Assembly (NCBI GenBank): GCA_964455285.1 | Contig: CAYVVG010000061.1 | Span: 1-23,410, forward strand | From: CAIVAT01 sp964455285 | GTDB lineage: Bacteria; Bacteroidota; Bacteroidia; Bacteroidales; FEN-979 | DNA length: 23,410 bases | Direction: 5' to 3' | Part shown: piece by piece, positions 7,718 through 16,039 of the stretch | Numbering within the stretch: the stretch's first letter is position 1 | Layout: each line of letters starts with the position of its first letter | Notes under the pieces: generated by a model | Databases searched by the model: none | What the model saw: the letters and a program-made list of their open reading frames with translations, nothing else | What the model was told of the DNA's origin: nothing | Position numbers and translations under genes: made by a program

Positions 7718-10321
7718 CTATTTGATCAGCGTGGCCAGATCGTCACCCGTTCCGATCCGGTAGCCTTCCGAAAGGTACCTGATCACCCCGTCTTTTGACA
7801 TAAAAAGAACGACCGGCAGGTCTTTCATGATCCTGCCGCCGGCCGGAACATCGGCCGGTTTGAGCGGGAGGGACCCGGCATCGCGAACAATCATGTTGCC
7901 AGGCAGATGGCTCGCTTCAGTTTGGTTAAACGGTGCAAGGGCTTCCCGGGAAGGTACCACGAGAAGAATTTTCCCCTGCCACCGGCTGAATTCGGCCTTC
8001 TTTTGTTTAAGGTCCGCCAGCAGATGCCGGGTGGGTTCCTTCCCGGGGTCGATCCAGGCGATGACCAGGCCCTTTTCTGTCGGAATACCAGGTATTTCGC
8101 GGGTGATACGACCCAACCCGTGCAGTGCCGGCATCGCCTTGCGCAGGGTGATGTCGCGGACGACCGGTTCACCGGGTATGATCGGAAAGAACTGCAGACC
8201 GGCCAATACCTTCCCGTCGGGCAACCGGGTTCCTGTGACCATCAGCATTGGCCCGGCCGGCACCCCGAGGGTGCAAGGGTATTGCCGGACCAGTTGACTT
8301 CCTTCGTAATCCAGCGTCCTGAAGAAACCATCTTTATACTGTTCCAGCGTGTAGTGGATCGAATATTCCGGTTTCTTTTCGTTGCCGGGATAGTTCCGGA
8401 GAGTGATCTCCCCCTTCAACCCTTCATCGGGAGCCTTTTCAAAGATCCTGACGTCCTTCCAAACGGCATGCTGCATGTATTGGGGAACCCGGGTGGAGGG
8501 TTCGAGGCGGGCGGGAATGCCCATGCTGCGGCAGATGGAGACAAAGAGGATGTCGGCCGAGTGACTGTCGGTCACGCGCAGCCCGAAAGCTCCTGCCGGT
8601 GTCAGGGGCGCCCGGCCATAGTTGGCGGCATTGTTGAGTGTGAGATGAGAGCCGATCCAGGCAGCCACTTCACCGGGGTCATTGCGGGCCTTTTCCCGGA
8701 AAGCGCGGTCGAAGGAGTCCCGGAACAATTTTTTACCGGGCCTCAGGAATTCGTTGTCGATCCTGGGTGAAAGCACGTATGCGAAATAATCCTTTTGACT
8801 GCAGATAGTTCCATCGTGGCCGGGAGAGTGCAGCAGGTGATCGAGCAGGACCGTCGAGTCGATGTCGCGCAGGTCTTTTTCCGAGATGTTTGCCAGCAGC
8901 GGAAAGATCAGGTGTTTCAGGTTTTGCGGCGCCTGCATTGCGAATGCGGTCAGGGTTCGCCAGTTTCCCCGGCTCAGGCGCAGGAAATGCCACAGGGTGT
9001 CGGGATCGAGCTTAACCAAACCTGCAAACCGGACGGCTTTCAGGGAGTCGATGAAAGTCGCTTCGTAGGCCGTTCGCAACCCGTCCTCGAAAGCCAGGCG
9101 CTCATTGTTCTTTTCCCGGTCGGCTTCGTTCACCGTGTTGTTCACCTGCGCTTCGGCCGGTGGCACCAGGTCAATATCCACCGTCAGGGTCTCGCCGGGA
9201 GTCCGGTCCAGGACGACTTCGATCGTGTCGGAGATCCGTGCATCGAGTTTGGAGAACCCGAATTTCCCCCCCCGCGATGCCCATACCAGCAGGTCGCCCA
9301 ATCCAGTGGTGAACGAACAGATGCCATTGCTGCCGGCAACGGTGCGGTACAGGGGATAGAATTCGGCATAGTTGTACAACTGGAATTCAACGGCAGCGCT
9401 GTCGGCCGGGGTGCCGTCGGCCTCCCGGATGCGTGCGGTGACCCGCTTCACACGGGTGTAGTTTTCAAGCACATTGATGCGGGTGAAGAGAGGATCCTTC
9501 ACCAGGACATCTTCCGGGCCTTCATAATCGCCAAAAACCGTCGTATTGACCAGCATCGCTCTCCGGGCTGGGCCGGTGAACCAGGCCAGATCAAGGTCGG
9601 CATCGGGTTCACAGGCGCCGATGAAATGCCATTTTCCGTCCACCCACACCTCTACCCACGCGTGGTTGTCGTCGCAATGGGCCCATCGCGGCGTGTAGCA
9701 CTGGCGGGCCGGGATCCCCACGGAACGGAGCGCTGCCACCGTGAAGGTCGATTCTTCGCCGCAGCGCCCGAAAGCTGTCTTCACCGTAGCCAGGGGCGAC
9801 GAGGTACGGCCGTCGGTTCCCCGGTACATCACCTTTTCATGGCACCAGTGATTGACCTCCAGCACGGCTTCCTTCATGGGCAGGTTCCGGATCCTGTCTT
9901 TCAACTCGGAAAAGAACACCATGCGCGAGGAATCGAGGTTTTCGTTGTTGACCCTGACCGGCAGGACAAAATGCCGGAACAGGTTCTCCGGGATCTTCTT
10001 CCCCCAGGAAAAGGTATCACGGGCCGACAGGGATGCACGGACGTTGGCCAGGAAAAAATCGCCCGTATAATCGGCCAGGTCGGAGAGCGGCATATAGGCA
10101 TAAAGGAATTTCAGCGCCTCTTCCTCGCTGGTGTTCAGCGGTTGGCTAAAAACGCCGAAGAGCTGATCGTGCCGGTTCTTTGCCAGTTCCTTCTGTTTTT
10201 CAAACTGTTCTTCCACCTTGTTACGATAGCCGGGGTCGCTGGTGAAGTGGTCGCGGTGGCAGGCGGTGAACAGGATCACCAGGGTGGAGCAAGCCAGGAG
10301 GTGTGCTGCAAGTCGTTTCAT
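7718..10321 (-). CDS. Transglutaminase-like lipoprotein with degenerate second domain and thioredoxin-like C-terminus
   Basis: 867-residue lipoprotein. The ATG at 10321 gives a type II signal peptide with lipobox LFTAC (lipidated Cys21). A transglutaminase-like (papain-fold) core spans about 150-245, with Cys187 in FGRCGEES, His220 in DDNHAWVEVWVDGKW, then FIGACEPD where the canonical Asp position is a Gly and Glu238 or Asp240 may serve instead. Residues about 290-385 are Ig-like. A second transglutaminase-like stretch at about 560-630 keeps the CRSMGIPARLEP and QHAVW elements but has Ser586 where the nucleophile Cys should be. The C-terminus (about 745-867, ending KDGVIRYLSEGYRIGTGDD) resembles a thioredoxin fold without CxxC. 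It may act as a periplasmic or surface peptidase or cross-linker. An upstream in-frame start at 10351 was rejected because it lies above the promoter box and spoils the signal peptide. Confidence 0.88.
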   Translation of the reverse strand: MKRLAAHLLACSTLVILFTACHRDHFTSDPGYRNKVEEQFEKQKELAKNRHDQLFGVFSQPLNTSEEEALKFLYAYMPLSDLADYTGDFFLANVRASLSARDTFSWGKKIPENLFRHFVLPVRVNNENLDSSRMVFFSELKDRIRNLPMKEAVLEVNHWCHEKVMYRGTDGRTSSPLATVKTAFGRCGEESTFTVAALRSVGIPARQCYTPRWAHCDDNHAWVEVWVDGKWHFIGACEPDADLDLAWFTGPARRAMLVNTTVFGDYEGPEDVLVKDPLFTRINVLENYTRVKRVTARIREADGTPADSAAVEFQLYNYAEFYPLYRTVAGSNGICSFTTGLGDLLVWASRGGKFGFSKLDARISDTIEVVLDRTPGETLTVDIDLVPPAEAQVNNTVNEADREKNNERLAFEDGLRTAYEATFIDSLKAVRFAGLVKLDPDTLWHFLRLSRGNWRTLTAFAMQAPQNLKHLIFPLLANISEKDLRDIDSTVLLDHLLHSPGHDGTICSQKDYFAYVLSPRIDNEFLRPGKKLFRDSFDRAFREKARNDPGEVAAWIGSHLTLNNAANYGRAPLTPAGAFGLRVTDSHSADILFVSICRSMGIPARLEPSTRVPQYMQHAVWKDVRIFEKAPDEGLKGEITLRNYPGNEKKPEYSIHYTLEQYKDGFFRTLDYEGSQLVRQYPCTLGVPAGPMLMVTGTRLPDGKVLAGLQFFPIIPGEPVVRDITLRKAMPALHGLGRITREIPGIPTEKGLVIAWIDPGKEPTRHLLADLKQKKAEFSRWQGKILLVVPSREALAPFNQTEASHLPGNMIVRDAGSLPLKPADVPAGGRIMKDLPVVLFMSKDGVIRYLSEGYRIGTGDDLATLIK

Positions 10322-10339
10322 GCTGGAGGAATTTATGAA

Positions 10340-10347
10340 CAAACGTA
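10340..10347 (-). promoter_or_regulatory. -7 promoter element of the transglutaminase-like gene
   Basis: On the minus strand TACGTTTG matches TAnnTTTG perfectly, 18 bases before the ATG at 10321. That is a short leader of the kind usual in Bacteroidota. No clear -33 element was seen. Its position supports the start at 10321. Confidence 0.5.
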
Positions 10348-10463
10348 TCACTTTTTCCTCTATTTCCGATGAAGCAGAGATTCATGCATTCGGAATTGTG
10401 ATTAAGCGCTTTCGCACCAGTAAGATCCACGTTTGTATCGCAAAAGATATCGGGAACTCAGCC

Positions 10464-10584
10464 TTCCGTGTCTTCCGTGCATGATTCTGTGTTTTCTGTG
10501 ATACCTTTTATCAACAGGATATCATCACAATCCATGGAAACAGTAACACGGAATTCACGGAAAAAGGCACGGAAGACACAGAAT
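10464..10584. repeat. Imperfect inverted repeat made of TTCCGTG/TTCTGTG units
   Basis: Two arms of about 39 bases (10464-10502 and about 10546-10584) match as inverted copies at roughly 30 of 39 positions, with a core of about 13 identical bases (GTGTCTTCCGTGC on the left). Each arm is itself a series of short direct repeats of TTCCGTG or TTCTGTG separated by a few bases; the right arm is the complement (CACGGAA, CACAGAA). The arms enclose about 43 bases without an ORF. It lies in the 756-base gap between two leftward genes. It may be a dispersed intergenic element or a regulatory structure. Confidence 0.6.
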
Positions 10585-10683
10585 ATCAGTTGTACATATT
10601 CAAACCTGGAAATGTACTGGTATAAAAGTGATTCTTCAATTCGGAATTGTCACATGAAGGAAGTTTGACGGCAAAGTAATCAC

Positions 10684-10932
10684 TCAATAGATTGATAAAT
10701 CCTTTTCGGCAGTGAGGGTGACGGCCGGATCGACCACGAAAGTGGCACCCGGAAGTATTTCAAGTTCTCCGGTAACCGTGAGGTCGCTGTTCAGTGTGAC
10801 AATGCCAGGTTCAACAGGTCCCTGATAAAAAACCGGATGGCCGGGATCACCGGCCACCGGACTTTCCTCAGAATCTGACCCAAATCCAAAACCAAGAGCA
10901 GAAATCGAGGGTATCGTATCACCGGATACTTC
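10684..10932 (-). pseudogene. 3' remnant of an exported-protein gene
   Basis: An open minus-strand frame of 82 codons plus stop has no usable start: it is preceded by TGA at 10935-10933. It encodes a sequence typical of Bacteroidota surface proteins, with segments such as YQGPVEPGIVTLNSDLTVTG, ELEILPGATFVVDPAVTLTA and a terminal EKDLSIY. The repeated beta-strand pattern with LPGATFVV-type turns resembles passenger or beta-solenoid regions. The absence of an N-terminus and signal peptide suggests a truncated gene. A competing ORF in another frame (10791-11021) has no convincing protein character. Identity is uncertain. Confidence 0.35.
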
Positions 10933-11077
10933 TCACCTTTAGCACGATGGGTGAAAGACCGGTTTGTTATATAAATAATAGGCTTACAAAGGTAACTAAA
11001 AAAATGAATATATACACACAATCACATGTTTTTTTTTGGAGGGTTTCGTCATGTGTTATCAATCAAATCAGTAACCG

Positions 11078-13477
11078 TTAAAATCCGATGGTCATTTCCT
11101 TGTCCGACCAGGGGAATTCCACGGTCTTTTCGGTTCCTGACTTCAGTTTCAGGGATTTTTCCCCTCCGTCCACCCTTACGGACAGGATATCCGGGAAGTC
11201 GTGAAGGACGAGCCGCAGGGAGGAAAACTTCGACCGGTAACTGCCTTCTGCCGGGGTCAGGGAGAGGGATCTCTTTCCGGGGTCGAAGGTAAAGGTTCTC
11301 CGGTGGAAAACACCCTGTTCAAAGTCGTAGGTGATCCCGTCATCTTCATAATAAACGAAGGAGTTGGTCCTGTCTCCGTTGTAAACATGAATTTCCAGCA
11401 CGGGGGAGGGTTTCTGTCCGGTATGTTCAATGTCGGACTGCATCGGCAGAATGGCCGAACCTCTGGCGAAAACAGGGAGGTCGTCGAGGGGTGCCTCCAC
11501 GGTCACTTCCCGGTTGCCTTCGAACCGTTCGCCGGAACTCAGGCGATACCAGGTTCCTTCGGGAAGATAGACCCTGGCTGCCCTCTGTTCACAGGAAACC
11601 GGGGCCACCAGGAGGCAGGGGCCGAACAAGTATTCGTTCTGGTACTTCCACCAATAGACCTTTGGATCGAAGGTGTGGGATATGGCCAGGCTCCGGGCGA
11701 CCGGCATGCCATTCACCGTCGATTCATACAGTGCCGAATAGAGGTAGGGGAGCATGCGGTATCGCGACTTGATCATCTCCCTGACCTTTTTCTCCACTTC
11801 GGGACCGAAACTCCACGGCTCTTTGCTTTTGGTGTCCCAGGCGGAATGGTTGCGGAAGAAAGGGGTGTAAACGCCCATCGACATCCAGCGTGTGTAAAGG
11901 TCTTCGGACGGATTCCCCATGAAGCCGCCCACATCGGGACCGGTGAACGACACGCCCGACAGGCCCAACCCTGTGATCATGCGGGCCGAGAGGAGCATGT
12001 GCTCATCGGTGGCTTCATTGTCGCCGGTCCACACCGCCGAGTAACGCTGGATCCCGGCATATCCGGCCCGGGTCAGGATCAGGGGGCGTTTCCCGTTCAT
12101 CAGCGACCGGGTGCCTTCGTAGGTGGCTCTCGACATCTCCAGTCCGTACACATTATGCACCCGGGTCATGGAGGCCTTTCCGAAATCGCCGTCGAATCGG
12201 ATGATATCGGGGATGCTCTGGCCCCATGCCGAAGGTTCGTTCATGTCGTTCCAGAAACCTTCCACCCCTTCGTCCACCAGCCGGCTGAACGAGGAACCCC
12301 ACCACTTTCTCACCGACCCGCGGGTGAAATCGGGAAAATGGCACCTGCCGGGCCAAACCGAACCGGTATAGTTCCTGCCGTCGGGCCAGGTGGCAAAATA
12401 GCGGTTGGCCAGGCCCTGGTCATAGGCGAAGTAGCCCGGTTCGATCTTGATCCCCGGATCGACGATCGTCACCACGTGGAATCCCATGTCGTTCAGTTTG
12501 GCCGTCATGCCTTTCGGGTCGGGAAACCGTTCCCTGTTCCAGGTAAAGATCTTGTAGCCGTCCATGTAATCAATGTCGAGCCAGATGACATCGCAGGGTA
12601 TGTGCCGGTCGCGGAACTGCCGGGCGACCGCCAGGACCTGCGATTCGGGAAAATAGCTCCAGCGGCACTGCTGGTAGCCCAGGCTCCAGTAGGGGGGCAG
12701 CGTCATCCGTCCGGTAAGCCAGGTGTAATCTGCTACGATGCCGGCGACGGTCGAGGCTCCGAAGAAATAATAGTTCAGTTCTCCCTCATCGGCCGAGAAG
12801 GTGGACACCTGTTCATCGGTGGAGGCGCCGAAGTTGAACCTTGTCCTGGCCGGGTTGTCGAGGAAGATCCCGTAGGTCACTCTCCCATGAATTCCGATGA
12901 AAAATGGAATGCTCTGGTACAACGGGTCGTGGTTTATGGCATAGGCCGGTACGTCGGAATTCCAGTTCTCGAACGAGTTGCCCCGCTTGTCGAGGTTCCC
13001 GGTCTTTTCCCCCAGACCCAGGAACTTCTCATCGGGAAAGAGGTTGCGGTAGCAGGTCACCCGGTCGCCGAGCCAGGAAACCGGCATGCCGGGTTCTTCC
13101 TCCGACAGCAATTCTCCCCGGAAATTTCTTATGCTCATGCGCAGCGGACGCTTGTGAATGACCACGGTCAGGGAATCGGTGGTGAGGATGGCGGAATCGT
13201 TCAGTTCCCGGAAGTTCCTGAAGTGATCTCCTGCCTGGCGGATCACGGCATGGGAGTGATCGCTTTTCCATGCTTTCCGGTCGATCCTGAAGCGGATCAC
13301 CGTGGGAGAACAGGCCGTGATCTCCCCGATGGCATTTTCAGCCTGTATGGAAACCGTACTCTGCCGTAAACGGACCGACTGCACGGATCCGGCGAAGAGA
13401 GGAAGACTATTCTGGGAGAAGGATAAAACCGGCCAAAAAGTGACCAGGAACAGGAGGGATTGAAGCAGAACTTTCAT
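11078..13477 (-). CDS. Secreted GH31 alpha-glucosidase
   Basis: 799-residue glycoside hydrolase family 31 enzyme, expected to release alpha-linked glucose (or xylose) from the non-reducing ends of oligosaccharides by a retaining mechanism. A signal peptide (MKVLLQSLLFLVTFWPVLSFSQ) places it in the periplasm or outside the cell. An N-terminal beta-sandwich (about 25-245) precedes the catalytic barrel (about 255-590), which contains DVIWLDIDYMDGY, the nucleophile Asp411 in GFWNDMNEP, and the acid/base Asp486 in WTGDNEAT, followed by FTGPDVGGF. C-terminal beta-sandwiches run to 799. All key residues and the length agree with active family members. No dockerin or T9SS domain is present. A perfect -7 box precedes the gene, so it is probably its own unit although it follows the surface-protein cluster by 44 bases. 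Confidence 0.95.
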   Translation of the reverse strand: MKVLLQSLLFLVTFWPVLSFSQNSLPLFAGSVQSVRLRQSTVSIQAENAIGEITACSPTVIRFRIDRKAWKSDHSHAVIRQAGDHFRNFRELNDSAILTTDSLTVVIHKRPLRMSIRNFRGELLSEEEPGMPVSWLGDRVTCYRNLFPDEKFLGLGEKTGNLDKRGNSFENWNSDVPAYAINHDPLYQSIPFFIGIHGRVTYGIFLDNPARTRFNFGASTDEQVSTFSADEGELNYYFFGASTVAGIVADYTWLTGRMTLPPYWSLGYQQCRWSYFPESQVLAVARQFRDRHIPCDVIWLDIDYMDGYKIFTWNRERFPDPKGMTAKLNDMGFHVVTIVDPGIKIEPGYFAYDQGLANRYFATWPDGRNYTGSVWPGRCHFPDFTRGSVRKWWGSSFSRLVDEGVEGFWNDMNEPSAWGQSIPDIIRFDGDFGKASMTRVHNVYGLEMSRATYEGTRSLMNGKRPLILTRAGYAGIQRYSAVWTGDNEATDEHMLLSARMITGLGLSGVSFTGPDVGGFMGNPSEDLYTRWMSMGVYTPFFRNHSAWDTKSKEPWSFGPEVEKKVREMIKSRYRMLPYLYSALYESTVNGMPVARSLAISHTFDPKVYWWKYQNEYLFGPCLLVAPVSCEQRAARVYLPEGTWYRLSSGERFEGNREVTVEAPLDDLPVFARGSAILPMQSDIEHTGQKPSPVLEIHVYNGDRTNSFVYYEDDGITYDFEQGVFHRRTFTFDPGKRSLSLTPAEGSYRSKFSSLRLVLHDFPDILSVRVDGGEKSLKLKSGTEKTVEFPWSDKEMTIGF

Positions 13478-13493
13478 TTCGGGGAATTTTCCC

Positions 13494-13501
13494 CAAAGAT
13501 A
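13494..13501 (-). promoter_or_regulatory. -7 promoter element of the GH31 gene
   Basis: On the minus strand TATCTTTG matches TAnnTTTG perfectly, 16 bases before the ATG at 13477. A 14-base palindrome (GGGGAATTTTCCCC, 13481-13494) lies between the box and the start and could form a short leader hairpin or an operator. Confidence 0.55.
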
Positions 13502-13521
13502 TTAAATACGCGAGACCGGTG

Positions 13522-13782
13522 TCACTCGTGTTCAGGTGTCCTCTTTCTTCTGAGGGTTTTGTGCACGGCATAGGCTCCGTAGAGGAAAATGAGTCCCAGG
13601 AAAACCTGGATCCCGTCTTCGAGCATGGCGCCCCCGCCCACCCGGTCAGGATTGTTGGTAGGGCAGGGTGGCGGGGCAGGGGGTGCGGGCTGGGCTTGTG
13701 AGAGGAGCGGGGCGATCATCAGGAACAGGGCAAGCAGCAGGGTATTGATCTTCTTCATCGCGGGGAACGTTATCTTTTTCAT
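13522..13782 (-). CDS. Small Pro-rich signal-peptide/single-TM protein
   Basis: 86-residue hypothetical protein. After a hydrophobic signal sequence (MKKINTLLLALFLMIAPLLS QAQ) comes a short Pro-rich stretch (PAPPAPPPCPTNNPDRVGG), then a transmembrane segment (about 57-72, IQVFLGLIFLYGAYAV) and a basic tail (HKTLRRKRTPEHE). Small proteins of this plan, with a Gly-rich turn just before a C-terminal TM helix, are common beside exported-protein genes in Bacteroidota, but no function is established. A start at Met9 (13758) would give the more classical signal peptide; the longer start is listed because neither has a decisive ribosome site. It lies 36 bases after the 732-residue T9SS protein and is probably the last gene of that transcription unit. 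Confidence 0.7.
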   Translation of the reverse strand: MKKITFPAMKKINTLLLALFLMIAPLLSQAQPAPPAPPPCPTNNPDRVGGGAMLEDGIQVFLGLIFLYGAYAVHKTLRRKRTPEHE

Positions 13783-13818
13783 GGGATTCGCTGTTGTATG
13801 GTGGGCGGTTGAATAGGA

Positions 13819-16017
13819 TCAGTGCAGGAGAAGTTTTACCGAACGGGTGTTTTCCCGGGTGGTCATCCTGGCAATATAATAACCGGAAGGAAGCGTGAAA
13901 GTGTTGCGGCTGAGGGTGGTATTACTGATCTCACGGGTCGTGATCTGCTGGCCCAGCATGGTGTAGAGTTGCAGGCTCCCTGTCAGCGGTGTACCATCCT
14001 GGTTTTTTACATATACATCCTGTCCGTATGCGTAGATCAGCAGGTTGTTCCCGGTGAGGGTCCCTCCCGTGGTGAAGAAAGGATTGTTGAAGTGGATCAG
14101 GAAGCGGGAGGCATTATCTCCGTCGGCATACTGGAACGCATAAACAGGGTTCACGGTAAGTTCCTGGGTTCGCTGTTCCTTTTTATCTTCCAGTGTGATC
14201 TGGGTGCCGGTGCGGAAGCTTTCCAGTTTGGAGGCTGTCAAGGTGAAGTTGCCCGAGGCGCCGGGCGTAAAGATCGTGAAGTCGAGGGGTACGATGGTGG
14301 AAATCCCGGTATAATTGAGGGCGTTGATGGCCACGCTTCTGTTGTCGCCCGTGCGTGTGAAGAGTTGAAGGGCATCGTCGGAGCCCCACATTTTCTGGCA
14401 GTCGAAGGACGGGTCGTAGTTGGTGCCGGCATCGGGACGGAAATAGACCACCGTTTCGTCGGTCATACCGGTCGGCCCCTGTGCGGTGAGCCACAATACG
14501 TCGGGAGTCGATGTGGTGTTCTTGTAGTAGATCGTGTCGATTGAGGTTGTGCGGGCGCCGTTGGCGATGGTCAGCGAACCAGTGCCTGCCGAGCTCACAT
14601 GTACGAAGAAGCCCTGGGTAGAGGGTGCATACCGCACGCCGGGGTTGGTCTCCTGAGGACCGCCAACGACCCATGGTTTATACGTCTTGCCGAATTTGCT
14701 GTAGTACCACACCTTTTTATCGACATTGTTCCAGGTGATGGCGGCCGATTCGAGGTCGACGGGGCTGGGGTAGGGGTTGCCGGTGAGGTTATAGCCCTCG
14801 CCGCCGGGTGTGGCGGTGTTGGTCATGCTTTTCGCCCCGCAGTTGGTGTTGAGGGTCCCGGTGAAGGATTTCACGGGGTTGTTGGCTGTAGGCCGGCTGA
14901 CGATATATCCCTGCAGCACGTTAAGCGGCTGGTTCAGGGGCACGATATAGCCGCTCCAGGAGTTGCTGGGCTCGTCCCAGGTCTGCAGCCAGTCGCCTAC
15001 GAACACTCCGCTCAGTGCGTCGGTGATGGGAGGGGTGATGTAATGCCAGCATCCCTCGGTCGGCAGGTTCACGTTGCACGCTTTCAGGTAGCGTTCGACG
15101 GTGGCCGACCCCGAATTAGGGTAACTGATGGTCCCGTTGTCGATGAAGGCGCCGGTGCCGGAGGCATTGGAGGCGATCTTCAGCGCCCCGGCCCCGTTGA
15201 TCTCGGCGTCGCCGGTGCAGGTCAGATCCTTGCCCGGGTTGATCGTCAGCTGGGCGCCCGTGTGGATGCGCAGACCCAGGGCTTTGCACCCGGTAGCGGT
15301 GATCTCGGCGGGGGAGGTGCCCATATCCCAAACCGAAGTATTTACGGCCGTTGTCCAGTCAATGTACTGCGTGCCTGCCGTTGTACCCCCGATTTGCGAC
15401 CATCCCCAGTTGGCGGTCCCTGCTGAATAGATCCGACCCAGGTAAAGATTTTCAATAGGCGTGCCTTCTGTGGTAAAACCAAGGTATGTGCGGACGCCCG
15501 GGGTTGTCCCGAAATATTTTTCATATTGCTGACCTTCCATCAGTTCAGGCATCCAGGCACAATTCTCGACAAGCGATGCATCCAAAATTCTCAGTCGGAA
15601 GGTTCCTACCGGTTTCCATGTGGTAGGGATCTGCGTCCATCGATTAGCCAACGAGATCGGATAATTTTGACTCTGGCTGTTGGCTATTGACAGGTTGATG
15701 TTCCCGTTGGCCAGGTTTGGCGTTATATTCGAATAATAACCTGTCCAGCCTGGAGCAATATTAAAGTCAAGGTCGGTCAGTGCGGACATGTTTGTCGTTA
15801 AATGAATCTCAAGGGCATGCAAATAAGAGCCGTCGATATCAGCCTTCACTTCCAAGTCAAAGTCAAGATTCTCGCAGACAATAAAACCAGCAGCAATGTT
15901 AAAATCGTAAATAATTCTGGGATTGATGATCCGGAAATCGAGAGTTGTAGTCGATTGTGTCCATCCAGAAAAACTTATAAGAAGGGTCAGTGCCAGAAAG
16001 AGTATCTTCTTTTTCAT
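13819..16017 (-). CDS. Large T9SS-exported surface protein
   Basis: 732-residue protein with a signal peptide (MKKKILFLALTLLISFSGWTQ). The N-terminal region (about 25-190) is beta-rich, has the layout of a cohesin-like or adhesin N-domain (LDFDLEVKADIDGSYLHALEI, then WKPVGTFRLRILDASL), and ends in a segment seen in other Bacteroidota surface proteins. The middle region contains a GALKIASNASGTGAFIDNGT repeat-like strand and the widespread GCWHYITPPITDALSGVF/LQTWDE element. The last ~75 residues (DVYVKNQDGTPLTGSLQLY to SVKLLLH) form a T9SS type A sorting domain with the LPSGYYIARM motif. No enzymatic motif was found, so adhesion or structure is likely. It follows the dockerin-ended gene by 22 bases, consistent with one operon. 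Confidence 0.82.
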   Translation of the reverse strand: MKKKILFLALTLLISFSGWTQSTTTLDFRIINPRIIYDFNIAAGFIVCENLDFDLEVKADIDGSYLHALEIHLTTNMSALTDLDFNIAPGWTGYYSNITPNLANGNINLSIANSQSQNYPISLANRWTQIPTTWKPVGTFRLRILDASLVENCAWMPELMEGQQYEKYFGTTPGVRTYLGFTTEGTPIENLYLGRIYSAGTANWGWSQIGGTTAGTQYIDWTTAVNTSVWDMGTSPAEITATGCKALGLRIHTGAQLTINPGKDLTCTGDAEINGAGALKIASNASGTGAFIDNGTISYPNSGSATVERYLKACNVNLPTEGCWHYITPPITDALSGVFVGDWLQTWDEPSNSWSGYIVPLNQPLNVLQGYIVSRPTANNPVKSFTGTLNTNCGAKSMTNTATPGGEGYNLTGNPYPSPVDLESAAITWNNVDKKVWYYSKFGKTYKPWVVGGPQETNPGVRYAPSTQGFFVHVSSAGTGSLTIANGARTTSIDTIYYKNTTSTPDVLWLTAQGPTGMTDETVVYFRPDAGTNYDPSFDCQKMWGSDDALQLFTRTGDNRSVAINALNYTGISTIVPLDFTIFTPGASGNFTLTASKLESFRTGTQITLEDKKEQRTQELTVNPVYAFQYADGDNASRFLIHFNNPFFTTGGTLTGNNLLIYAYGQDVYVKNQDGTPLTGSLQLYTMLGQQITTREISNTTLSRNTFTLPSGYYIARMTTRENTRSVKLLLH

Positions 16018-16039
16018 AACGTGTGGAATTATGATAAAA

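Noticed and set aside
7489..7725. 78-codon plus-strand ORF in the convergent gap
   Set aside because: It starts on the palindrome at the previous stop, has no recognisable protein features, and lies over the FISUMP remnant read on the other strand.
8795..10372. 525-codon plus-strand ORF
   Set aside because: It lies antisense to the transglutaminase-like lipoprotein, has no domain character, and shows a GC-rich shadow composition.
10464..10584. CRISPR array
   Set aside because: The repeat units are about 7 bases, irregularly spaced and in two opposite orientations, with no spacers of constant length and no cas genes nearby.
10791..11021. 76-codon minus-strand ORF
   Set aside because: It overlaps the headless remnant in another frame; the sequence is low-complexity hydrophobic/basic with no signal peptide or family resemblance.
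11201..13369. 722-codon plus-strand ORF
   Set aside because: It is antisense to the GH31 gene, whose catalytic motifs are intact. The antisense translation is rich in Gly/Arg/His/Pro, as expected for a shadow frame.
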